A DNA stretch of 64,000 nt from Lunularia cruciata (taxonomy: Eukaryota > Streptophyta > Marchantiopsida > Lunulariales > Lunulariaceae). The stretch covers positions 36,744,552 through 36,808,551 of the forward strand of contig OX419756.1 of assembly GCA_948567375.1 (NCBI GenBank), in the 5' to 3' direction. A model generated the notes under the pieces. The model saw only the letters and a program-made list of their open reading frames with translations, was not told the DNA's origin and did not search any database. This document shows positions 33,286 through 44,150 of the stretch, piece by piece; the first letter of the stretch is position 1; each line of letters opens with the position of its first letter. The translations under genes were made by a program, and so were the position numbers.

Positions 33286-35572
33286 TGTGTTTAGGAGTGA
33301 TAAAATGAAAGAAGAGAAGAAGAAGGGTTTTGCCCTAGAGAAGGGAAACTAAACGGGCAAGAGAGAAACTCTCAAAAGTTTTTTTTCCTTTTTCTTTATG
33401 CATTTTGATCAAAAGGGCCTTTGGGGGAAATTTTTTAGTAGCTAAGGGGCCTTTGCCCTGGCCAGTGACAGGAGGATTTTCAGGAGCTTTTCCCTAAACT
33501 AGGAGAGAAGAAGAGAATTTTTGGGAAGTTATGTGGGGGGCTGGAGCTTGGACAGGAAAAAGGGAAGAGATTGAGGGAGAGAGAGAGCTTGGCCATGAAC
33601 AAGGCTATGACAGGAAAATTTTGGGAGCTTTTGGCCTGGACATGAACAGGAAGAAAGAGAGAGATTTTTGGGGTTTTTTCCTTGAGTAGTAACAGGTGAT
33701 AGGAGGTTTTTTCATGTTAGGGTTGCTTTGGCTGGACACAAGTAGGAGTGAAGGATTTGAGTTTGTTCTGCTGAGGAGGTGGCAAGAGAGGAAGGAAATT
33801 TTGAGAGAAATCTGTTGGCTGAGCATGGCAAGAGAGGTAGGGTTTGATGAGAAGGATTTGAGAGAATGCTCTGTTGGAAATTACAGACCCGTAAGGGAAT
33901 TGGAAATGCATTGCAAGAGTTGTCTAATGAGTAGCCAGTAAAGAGGGTTGATAAGGACCGACCAGTAAGAGAATTGGAAATGCATTTTAGGAGTTGGCTG
34001 ATGAGTAACTTGTTAAGAGGGTTTTGGTAAGAGTATGGAGAATTTTGAGAGTTCTTCTGTTCAGCCTTGGTGAAGTGATAGTGAGAAGAGAGGGAGAAAT
34101 TTGAATTAGGTTTTGGCTTAGTCCTAGATAGAGGCTGGAGAGAGAGTTTGGGAGTTTGGGGCTTTACCTTGCATTGGACAGGAGTAGGAAGGAGAGTAAG
34201 GAGGATTTCAAGAGTTCTTTTGTTCAGCCTTGGTGAAGTGACAATGAGAAGAGAGGGAGAAATTTGAATTAGGTTTTGGCTTGGTCCTACACAGAGGCTA
34301 GAGAAGGAGTTTGAGAGGTGGAGCTTGGCCTTGGACAAGAGATGAAATTTCAAGTATACTCTAAGTGAAGTTCCTATGAAGATTTTCCAAAAAAGAGCAG
34401 CTGGAGACAGAGGGTGAACTTTCAAATGTAAAGAGAAGTGAAGTTCCTATGAAGATTTTCTAGAAAAGAGCAGCTGGAGACAGAGGAGTGAATTTTTGAA
34501 TGTAGAAGAGAACTATTGTGACTGTTGATAGAAGTGAGGTTCCTCTGAAGGTTTTTTAGAAGAGCAGCTAGAGATAGAGAGATTGAATTTTGAATGTAGA
34601 GAGGACTGTTGTGAGTGTTGGAAAAAGTGAAGTTCCTATGAAGATTTCCCAAAAGTGCAACTGGATAGAGGAGTGAAGTTTTGAATGGAGAGAGGAATTC
34701 TTGAGGTTTGGTTTCAGTTGCTGAATGCTTGGAGAGGAGTGAAGGAGAATCTCAAGTTGCTTCAATTGGTAGAGGTCCTCTCACAATTGCATGAAGGCTA
34801 GTAGGAGAAATTTTGAAGTGGAACAGTTCTTTCTGAAGCAGAGAAGGAGAAGGGTGTCAGAGTTGGTAGTCTTGGCTGATTGGCACAAAACTGAACCGCA
34901 AAACAGGATCATGGGAGACTAAAGAGACCAAGCGGTGAGTCGCCTTGAGTGCTGCCAAACAAAATGTATGCAAAGCGCACTGGCTAATTTGACATTTAGT
35001 TGAGACCTTAGAACAGACATTGTCTAGATCAAAACTATTTTGCTTGACTAGGTCATGTGAGTTCATGAATGGAGTTCCTATGAATGATAAATTTGGAAGC
35101 GGATGTCTTTTATGAATTATGATTAAAGTCAAGGGAAGGTCCATTTTAGGAGCCCTCAGTCCGGTCTACTTGAATGGTGTAATACAACAGTTTGGGTGTC
35201 GGGTTTGTGTTTGGTTAGAACATTCACTGTTTCTATAGAGACCACCTTAACTAGTTTCCCAAACCTAAACCTCAGAACCATAGTCTGAGCTTGACATGGA
35301 AATAAATCATGATACCAGCATAGGTAAGGACCTTAAAGCCATACAACCATGAAAAGCCGGTGTTGAGAAAGCCAAGCACAAAAAAGAAACCTTTGGAAAT
35401 ATTTGACCTTAGGGGAAGTTACAACAGCAAGTTCATACAAAGACAAATTCCCAACAATCCAAGAGTAGGGAAGGAATGTCAATCTACAAGAAAAATCCAA
35501 AGAAAGACAATAAGGAAAAAGTGAGCACAAGCAGCCATGTGCTCGGTGCACTCTCAAGACCAAACATTCCCT
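33286..35572 (+). repeat. Right (3') LTR of element B
   Basis: The 2.29-kb partner of 20998-27062, complete and without the TG-CA insertion. It carries the empty target at 33863-33867 and the four-unit tandem repeat at 34367-34700. Its end differs from the left LTR after ATTCCCT: the left continues GCAACA, the right passes into element A sequence, so a few terminal bases are lost or the true end is at ATTCCCT. No exact target duplication around B was found. Confidence 0.85.
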
Positions 35573-36330
35573 ATGATGCTAGAAACACGTCTACAAACTC
35601 CTAAACTATCTAATCAACCATTGCTTGATGATGCTCTTGGCCCTCCTTAGATTGTCCTTGTGCAATTGGTTTGATCCACATCACAAAAATAGACTTATCT
35701 TCCTCCAAAGCTTGCTCTGTGATTACTTCACTAAGAAACCTCCCATCCAGGGACTCATTTCTCTTCAAAGCTTGCTCCATGAGTACTTTCCTGGCAAACT
35801 TCCTATCTTGGAACTCATCTCCCTTCAAGGCTTGCTCTATGGCTACCTTCTTGACAAACTTACCATATTGGGACTGACTATTCTTAGGTGTCTTACTCAG
35901 AGGTGCCAGACAACCTAATCAGAAAATCTTACCTTGGTGTTGTACTTGAATTTGTTGTTAGGTCCAATCAAATTGAACCTCATGATGTTCAAGCCAAGAT
36001 AGTCCTAAAATGACATCATAATGTAGAGATTCCACTACAAACCTCATACACTCCAAATACTCCTTCCCAATCTTGAAGGTAATAGGATGTAAGGTATAGA
36101 ATGTAGAACCCTTTCTACCATCTGCCATCATCAATCTACTTCTAATTACCAATTTGATAGGAATACCCAATTCCTTTGCTACTTGCATAGACATGCAATT
36201 CTTTGAACTTCTAGAATCAACCAAAATCCTACAACCATGATTAGATATTGTACCTTGCAAGTGAAGCAAACTTGCATAGGTTGAGCCTTCAATCCCATTG
36301 GTACTAATCAAGCTCCCAATATGCAGCTTG
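35573..36330 (-). pseudogene. Element A aspartic protease region
   Basis: Minus-strand frame 36311-35958 encodes a Ty3 protease: GCRILVDSRSSKNCMS carries the active-site Asp-Ser but has Arg where Gly is expected, and DVILGLSWLEHHEVQFDW closes the domain. The linker towards RT (35828-35610) contains a repeated segment, three units rich in EQALK/E and SLDGRF-type residues. The chain is cut at 35573 by element B; RT resumes at 20997. About 15-20 codons seem missing at that junction. Confidence 0.8.
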
Positions 36331-37472
36331 AAATCTCCTATCTGGATTCTTTGTTTCCTTGATCATTCTGCTCCACAAAATCCATCTAGGAAACTTGTCT
36401 AGGTTTCCCATTCTTAAGTGGACATTCAGCAATGTGATGTCCAACTTGGTAATAATAAAAACACCCACTATTTTATCATAATCTTTCTTTATCTATTGTA
36501 CCAAGTGGTCTCCATTGGTGTTGGTTCCTCCACCCGTGCGTAGTGCATTGGTAGGCTTTGTGTAGGTCAAGGTTGAGACCAAGTTGTCACAACCAAGGAA
36601 TTAAAGCGCTTAGCCAATTGCATGGCTTCTTCTACATTTTGTGGTTCATGCATGTTCATCTCTAATTTGAATTGTGACTTCAATCCCCTCACAAATTGAT
36701 CTAGAACTTCACCTTCTTGTATATCTGGAAATTGCATGATGATGTTCTAAAATTGTGTGATGTAGCTCCTTATAGAGCCAATTTGCTTCAACTCCACCAA
36801 TTTCTCTTGTGTAGCTCGGGTGGCATTTATAGTTGGAAATTGACCAAGAATTATATCCTTGACTTCTGCTCATGTCAAGATTGGTGTAAAAATTTGTCGT
36901 TCAGCTTGATCCACTTGGAATTGCCACCAAAGTTTTGCCACACCATCCAATTAGCTAAAAGCCAAGAGAATCTGCTTTTATTCATCTTGAAGATTGGTAG
37001 CTTCAAAGTAACATTTGCATTCAAACACAAAATTCTCCATTGTGCCTGGAAGACTCTTGCCTTCAAACACCTTGGGTTTTGGAAATCGGATTTGATCTTC
37101 TCCATCTTGAGTTGGTGCTCTCTCTATACGTTCTTGTCATTGTTGGTCTTCTTCATCCAACAATCAAGTAAGGTGCTTGATTTGTTGCTGCATAGCAATC
37201 ATAATGTCTTGTATTGCTGCCATGGCTACTACTCTATCCCACTACTCCCAATTTATTGACAAATAAATGTAGCACATCCACCATACTCCATAATTTACAA
37301 CCGGAAGTATCAAGGGTTCCTCAAACAAGGTGATCATATGCAGAAAATCTTGCCCAAAGCGCGAGATGATGAACTATGTGAAATGATGCTTTGGTAATAC
37401 TTGGACACAAAAATCCCAATGGTTTGGCGGAAGTGGATTTGGTGGTCCATAAATTCCATCCATCCCATTCTT
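36331..37472 (-). pseudogene. Element A gag
   Basis: Read downward, blocks typical of plant Ty3 gag are visible: AQLWWQFQVDQAE near 36950, GQFPTINATRATQEKLVELKQ near 36800, EVLDQFVRGLKSQFKLE near 36700, and a zinc knuckle near 36440 whose second Cys is Tyr (CFYYYQVGHHIAEC). Frames are broken in several places. The untranslated leader of about 210 bp lies between the primer site and the first codons. Confidence 0.75.
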
Positions 37473-37484
37473 GCTTTGATACCA
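37473..37484 (-). other. Primer binding site of element A
   Basis: On the minus strand TGGTATCAAAGC, one base away from the initiator-Met complement seen in A'. It is one base inside the LTR end at 37486, as in A'. Confidence 0.85.
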
Positions 37485-37485
37485 A

Positions 37486-37896
37486 TGTAAAAGTCCAAGA
37501 TCAAAGAGAGAAATAGGGGAATAGAAGATCACATTGGGACACTTAAATGTGGGTAAACTCCAAATGCCTCGTATGAATTTTGGCTCTTTTATTTATAGAG
37601 ATCCTACAATGCTCTTGAGAAGCTTCTCAAGAAGCTTCCTTGAGCTACTTTCTTGGAGTGCAAGCCAAGTTAATTGAGAAGCTTCTCAAGAAGCTTCCTT
37701 TTAGAAACCGCTTACTTGGCATGCAAGCTAAGCTAGTTGGAAGCTTTGAGAAGCTATCTACTTGGGATGCAAGCTTAGCTAGCTAGGAAGCTTCCCAAGA
37801 AGCTTCCTAGATACTTTTGGAATATTCTAGGCTAATTTGTCTTATTTGCTACTTTGTTAGCCTACTAGCTTCATTGCTAAACTCTGTATTATTACA
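37486..37896 (-). repeat. 5' LTR of element A
   Basis: 411 bp. On the minus strand it begins TGTAATAATACAGAG at 37896 and ends TTTTACA at 37486. The TATA box (CTATAAATAAAAG on the minus strand) is at about 37585-37597. Upstream of it (37611-37810) lie repeated GAAGCTTCTCAAGAAGCTTCC units, pairs of heat-shock half-sites. No second LTR of A was found on the left side, where A fades near 19520. The LTR sits against element E at 37897. Confidence 0.85.
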
Positions 37897-39500
37897 TACT
37901 TGGTCTTCATCTCCTCCTTGAGCTTTGGCAGTTGGTCTTGCTTGGGCCAAACTTGCAAGTTCTACGAGCCTAATATATTCTTGATCTTCCTGGTCTTTGT
38001 GTTCTTTCACCACTATCTCTTCTTCTGAAGCTTGTGCCTCTTCCTGCAATGTTGCCTCCACATCAGCGTACTTGTTCTTGTCATCCCTTGATTTGGTCTT
38101 TGTCTCCTATAGGATGAGTTCTTTTCCTTCCTCCTTGCTTTCTTCTTTGGCTTCTTCTTTGTCTTGATCCAAAGAAAGTTCAACCACCTAAGGATTCTTC
38201 CTTACATTCTTGGTTGCTTTTACTTGTATTGGCTCAATGAAGGTTGCTTCTTTAATATCACAATTACTACTTCTTTACCTACACAAACTTGCTATATTTG
38301 GCAAACTCGCCATGCACATCCAAATATGCCTTAATCATTCTCCTCCCTTTAGGTTGAGCTATGAAGTACTCCTCCAACTAGAAGTGCATGTAGAATCTCT
38401 TCCGCTGATCCTCCCTTAGTAGATTCAACTCTATTTGGAAGTGAATTTCAAATGGTGTGAGGTAGGTGGTTCCTTAATCATAGACCGGGTTTGCCAATAG
38501 AAAATGTAGGCCCAATTCACAAGTTCTCCTTATTATACTTGTTCAAATATTATATAGTTGATGGTAAGGTAGATGGTTTGCTTTTAGTGAAACAATGTCA
38601 TTAACAATTGCACTATAAACCATTTAGTAGGATCTTTGTGGGTTGCAACTCTCCAATTCTTACTAGTGGAGTGCTTCTCTATGAATGATTCAACCATCTT
38701 TTGTTGAGTTCTTCCACCATATCTCCAAACTTAGTGTCTATAGTAATTGCTCAAATGAGACCTATGTTACCTGTAAATACTATATTTCAATGTTTTTCTC
38801 CTTGGTTGTAAGGGTTTTCCGTGAAGATCTCCAATTGTTCTATTAGTCCTACTCCTTGTCTCTTGAATGATTGCAAGTGAACCTAACTCCCAATTCCAAG
38901 CAAGAACATCAGATTTTTTCCTTGAAGGAAATCACTTCTTGCTCTCATTGCACACTTATTGATTCTTGTAGATTGAAGGATCACATCAGGGATCTTCTTT
39001 CTGGCTTGTTTTTTGCCTCAAACCATCTTCTTGTTGAGCTCACTATGGTTGCAAAGAAGTATTGATCAAAAAGAGTTTATTACTGCTCAAGTATCCTTTG
39101 AAGTGCTCATGGAAATTCTTGTCAAGGGTGAAATTAATTGACTAACACTTATTTTTATAATCAAGAATTATTTGTTCATGGTCCTCAATGATTGAGATGT
39201 CATTATCTTCACATGAAAATTCTCTGATGGGTGCCAACAGTCCTTGGTGGTGGTTCTTTATCTCGATGACATCTCCATTCAAATTGGTGTATGGTGTTTG
39301 GTTCCAAATTCTTTGGCTTTGAAGACTCTTTGTACTTGTCTTCTTTTGCTTTGACACTTCTTTGGACTTCACTTCTTTGTATTGAATGGATCTTTACGGA
39401 TATCTTATTCCTGCCCTAAAACCCAAAGACTAGTTAGACAAGGAAAATAACTTCCATTGAATAAGAAAATACTTGCTATATCTTCATCAAAAAGAGAGAA
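37897..39500 (-). mobile_element. Element E, front part (divergent TG-CA relative)
   Basis: Minus-strand frames between 39372 and 37897 contain a degraded version of the TG-CA ORF. The clearest match is TYLTPFEIHFQIELNLL near 38440-38490, aligned with HYIIPFAAHFYLGLNLL of copy 1, followed by EDQRKRFYMHF in place of AERNRMVSHF. Next comes an acidic stretch (EEAQASEEEIVVKEHKD) like the acidic linker of the family. By spacing the element's 5' end should lie near 39500 but no TGTGG terminus is recognisable. It is cut at 37897 by the LTR of A. Confidence 0.55.
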
Positions 39501-40380
39501 AACTAAAAAAAATTACAACTTTTATGGAAAGGTGTGCATTAAAATACTGCATATCAAAATAGGATAGCTGATTAATTCTCAATGAATATGGTACCTTTTG
39601 ATATTATAATTGATGTTTGAAATAACTGAACTAAATGAATTTATGAGTTTGATATAACTTTTCATATAATTTACGTAGTTTTTAATTAATAATTATACAA
39701 CACTATTCTTTTTAATATTTTATCATCAGTTCAATTACTCTCTAATCAAAAGTCCAACCTACATTTTATTCTTCAAGGAGGAGTTGTAAAATATTTAGAT
39801 GCTTTGAAATATCAAGGTGACAAAAATAAATTATAAAATTTTATAAAGTTAAAGAGAAAGAAGATTCTTTTCATTTTATGATATGTATAATATTGAGTTA
39901 TAACTTCTTTTATGATAGAGTACTAGTTACCTTAGCAAATATAAATTCTTTTTTACTTTTCTTGCATTTTTTGTAATGCATTCTTTATTTATTTTAGTTA
40001 TGTGTGGTAATTAATTTTATTTGGTAATATTATCGACTCATTATTTCACTCAAGCTAACTTATTTACACTTGATGGTCTTTATGTTAAGCCAAAAAATAG
40101 TATAATTATTCTTTAAATAAGTATGGCATTTTAAAATAGTCATATTGATAGATGAGTGAGTGATATTTCATAAATATTTATGTAAAGGACTTTTATAGTT
40201 AAAAAAGACCTTAAAATAATAAATTATTTTCTAAATTATTTTATGATGAGTCTTTAAAATCTTCAGATATGTTAATATATTACTAATTATTGTACTTAAA
40301 ATGTCTCAATATTGTGAATGGACTTGCTAGTTATTTCTCTACATAACACTTTAGTATTGCTTGTACTTAATTTAAGATAG
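39501..40380. other. Very AT-rich spacer without features
   Basis: About 880 bp of strongly AT-rich sequence with stops in all frames and no repeat or element end that I can see. Runs such as TAAAATAATAAATTATTTTC are common. It may be an unrelated old element or a spacer or matrix-attachment-like stretch; there is no direct evidence for either. Confidence 0.5.
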
Positions 40381-43300
40381 TTTGATAACCCAATGTCAAT
40401 CTAAAAGTGATAGCAGTAAGTAACAAGTTCTTTCTTTGAGGATACAAAAATGACTAGAATTGAAGAGAAGTGTCATTATCTTGCAGTTTTTTTATTATTA
40501 CTTGTTTAACCTCTTGGGTAAGAACCACTCCTAGAAGAGTGTAGTGTATTTTCTTGTGGCACACTATGGCAAATGGAAAACTAAAAGATCACTTTCACTA
40601 CAAATTAAGTCTAACTAATTCCCATTAATTCCCAACGGTGATGCCTCACTCAACTCTACATGCCAATTCACCCAAAGACTTTAACTCCAAATGTTGCATG
40701 CTACTCTTGCCCAAAAGATGCAACTCTAAAGGAATCTTTGCATTGGCAAAATGTCTTTGCTTTTTAATTTTATGGTACTTTCAACACTATATCTCAATCT
40801 TGATTTGTCAAGGTCTTGCTTTGCTCTTTCAAACCCTAAAATATCACACATTTTGATCAAGCACTAATGTCTCTTTCTACACTCCAAAACTTGTGTTCCT
40901 ACTATGAAGTTCCTGAGCACTACTCAATAAAGACCTTTACCGGTACTCAAGGTGCATGCATACAATAACAAAGAACTTAGAGCTCTTTCATTGAACTTTG
41001 ATTAGAAAAGAATGAACTTTATTTATTTCAGGCTTAAGCCTTAAATAATTCTTCTTTCTCAACCCGTAAAAGATCTAATGGTGGAAGTATTCCAAGGATC
41101 TCTTGCCTAGATCTACACTTTATGTTTGATTCTTGTCTTGCCTTATCCTAATCACATGTATGTTAATTTGGCACCTTATATTTGTTAGGGAAGGTATGCA
41201 GTTCTTCCCAAAGACAATTTGAAATTCTAACTCCTCTTGTCCTACAACTCCAAAGGTCATATATGCAAAGGCCCTTTAGCTACAAAGATGTACAACTGCA
41301 AGGGCCTTTAGACTGCTCCCTCCTCTGAAGATCCTACAACTACAAAGAACTTCTTTCAATGTAGTGTCTTTGGCATAACACTCTACTACAAAAGAACTAC
41401 CTTTGTCTTTAAGGAGTTTAATCAAACCATTGATCATCTCTTTGTAGTAAGCTATTTGTAATGCTAAAGTGTTACACTACTTGGTGAATTTCTTGTCCAA
41501 GTGCTCTTGAAGTTCAATTTCCAATTGATCCAATTGCTCATCTTTGCATTTCTTCTCCTCAAGGTTCTAGGCTTGTAGCTTTAGCACATGTAACTTTGTC
41601 CTGGTTATTTTAACTTTAGTTATCTCCTCCAAAACTTACAACAATTGATCTCAAACTTCTTTTATTTGCTTTGGATTGTTGCCTTTCTTTCTTTTAAGTT
41701 GGTGTTGAGGCCTCCACCTCTTGCTTCAACTCTTCTATTATTTGGGGTTGATTCTCTATATTCTCCTCCTTCTCTTTCTCTAGCTTGGTAGCCATTCCTT
41801 CAAGTTGAACAACTGCTTTGCTCATGTATTCAATGAACTACACATTGAGAATCACTAAGTATATCTTGGATTTCTTTGGTTCTCCATGAATGCTTACCAC
41901 TTCCTCATTCTTGGCCTTCAATTGCTTTTTGTACCCCTATTGCTTACCTTTGGCCTTGAGCCAAAGGACTCTCAACTCTCCTTTTAGCTTCTTGATCTTT
42001 TCTTCCTTCTTCATTTGGTCTGCAAGAAGCAAAGTTTTTTGACTCTTTGCCTCAAATTCTCATGTACTAGAGCATTTTTCTTCTTCAATTCCTCCTTATA
42101 TAGATTCCTCATTTGACTTGACCTACTTTGCCCTTATCAAGTAAGAATTCTTATGCAATCTTTGGACAAGAGCAATGTAGTTGGTGATGTCTTTATAAGA
42201 GTCTTGGTATGTTAGCAATATCCTCTCTATTAGCTCCAAGACCAATCCCACCAAATGCATGAAAAACTTGGATCCCTCAATTATTAGGGATTTACGTTCT
42301 TGGAACAAGCTTGTACTCGTCTTTGCTTGTATTGCTCCCAAAGGTTCTTCTCCTCAAATTTGGTGTCTATCTTGTTTTCTCCTTGAAATTTGGCTCTTCC
42401 TCTTCCTCTTTGTACTCCTTCTCATCTCCAACCTTAGTTCCAAAAGACCTCGCTTAGTCATAGTTATAGTGTCTTTCAACTTGCATTGTACTTTTGGAGT
42501 TAGTCACTTCTTTGATACAAAGATCTTCTTGCTCCTCTCGGTCTTTGGTTGGCCTATCTTCTCATGAATTTTTCCATTCCTCATTTAAAGTAGAGTTCTC
42601 ATCTTCATATTGGTCAGTTCTTTTGGACCCAAATGTTGACTATTACAAGGTGAGGGAGTTCTCTTATCCCTCTTCTTCACTATCCATATCTTTGGCTTCT
42701 TCTTTCAAAGATACATTAATGGCTTGTGGGTTCTTCTTTGACCTCTTTGCTGGTCCTTGTGTTCTTGTAGGTGCTAACCTCTTCTTCTTCACCATGGTAG
42801 TTCACACTTCATCTATTGGCATAAATTTTTCTTATTTTTTACACTCCTCATCTACAAGGTGATATTTTTAGATGGGTGCCTTACTTTTGGGTTGTGAAGT
42901 GAAGTAATACATTGGATGCTAGTGGTTGGAGAACTTCTTTCTCTCTACCTTAGTCAAAAGATTTAACCCCATGTAGAAGTGGAGTGCAAAGGATGTGGTG
43001 CAGGTTGCCCCAACATCTTGTTCTAACTCTTTGAAAAAGCTCTTGGTCTGCATATAAAACATATGAGCCCAATTCATTGGTTTTCCTTTGTACACACATG
43101 TAAAGAAAGTGGCTTGGTAGTTATTAAGGTAGGTTATTCTCTTTGGTTTAAATAGCTTTATAGTTGCCTCACTATTGCTCTTTGGGCTAGATCCTTGTAA
43201 TTACCCACCATCCATCCATTGTTTGTCCTTAGATTGTTGAAGGAGGAAATAAGTATCTTCTCTAGTGCATTTTTGGCTTGTTATACTGCATATTGATTGT

Positions 43301-44150
43301 CATTGCCCTATGTTGAAAATTTTCTAGGCCAAGAACATTCCTCTGATTCTCCTTTGTCCATGCAAATAGAATTTTTATGAGGTGTCTTGGCTCCTTCTCT
43401 TCAAGATGTCTCATCTCTTAGATAATAAAGGTTTAATTAACCATGGTGCACTATCTTTAGCACTCATACTTTGACATTGAAACATTAGATTAGTGAATGA
43501 AGTGCTCAACCAAGTGGAATCATTCATGGTGATCTTGTTCACAATCCTTCTCCCTCATAATAGAGTTTAGTTTTGCTCCTAGTCTTGACCATTCTAATCT
43601 CTTTTTAAATCTTTCTTTGAGTAATTCCATTCCCACACATGCATAAAATATACGATTTAAAGATCTATTGAACATGGTTTGCTCTACACTATCATCAATC
43701 TATCTGAGGAGGAAAACAAAATGCCTTGTACTTTCAAGTAGTAATTTGAGAATAGCAAAAGGTGAGGTAGATAGATTTTGGATGGTATCATCTCATTAAA
43801 ATCAAATTCTTGATTATCTAGAGGATCCATAGCACTTTAAACAGATCTATTATTTTATTAACAAGAAACCTATTTAAAAATATTGCTTTTAGTTACATGG
43901 CTACCTTTCTTGTGAGATATAGAATGGGTCCTTATGTCCATGAATGGAGACAAATTGAAGAAAAATAGGCAAGGTATTTAAAGAGTGGCCAAGTGGTTAA
44001 AAGCAACAGACTGTCTGCAAGATTTCTTGTAAATTGAAGGAAAAATCCATGGATGAAGATCTCATTGAAAAGGAAATCAAATGTGGATGGATCACTATAG
44101 AGGATAATCATAATATTTTGTGTACCTTTTTGAGAAAATGGATGCCTTAC
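40381..44150 (-). mobile_element. Element F: divergent full-length TG-CA relative
   Basis: The left end (plus strand) TTTGATAACCCAATGTC corresponds to TGTGACAACCCGGCAAATATC of copy 2, and the next 140 bp align block by block (AAGTGATAGCAGTAAGTAAC, GAGGATACAAAAATGACTAGAATTG, AAGAACCACTCCTAGAAGAG). Downstream on the minus strand the ORF is recognisable: NNGWMVGNYKDL near 43190, NNYQATFFTCVYKGKPMNWA near 43090, HFYMGLNLL near 42970, then acidic and Lys/Glu-rich coil regions to about 41500. Many stops are present. The right end is estimated from spacing in copy 1; no terminus or target duplication was found. Confidence 0.65.

Noticed and set aside
20998-35572. A target-site duplication around element B
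   Set aside because: The flanks (AATTT before 20998, ATGAT after 35572) do not match, and a few codons of A are missing at the junction, so no duplication is claimed.
43985-43996. GTGGCCAAGTGG, a match to a tRNA A box followed by tRNA-like bases
   Set aside because: No B box or closing arms are found in the next 70 bases, so it is not called a tRNA or SINE.
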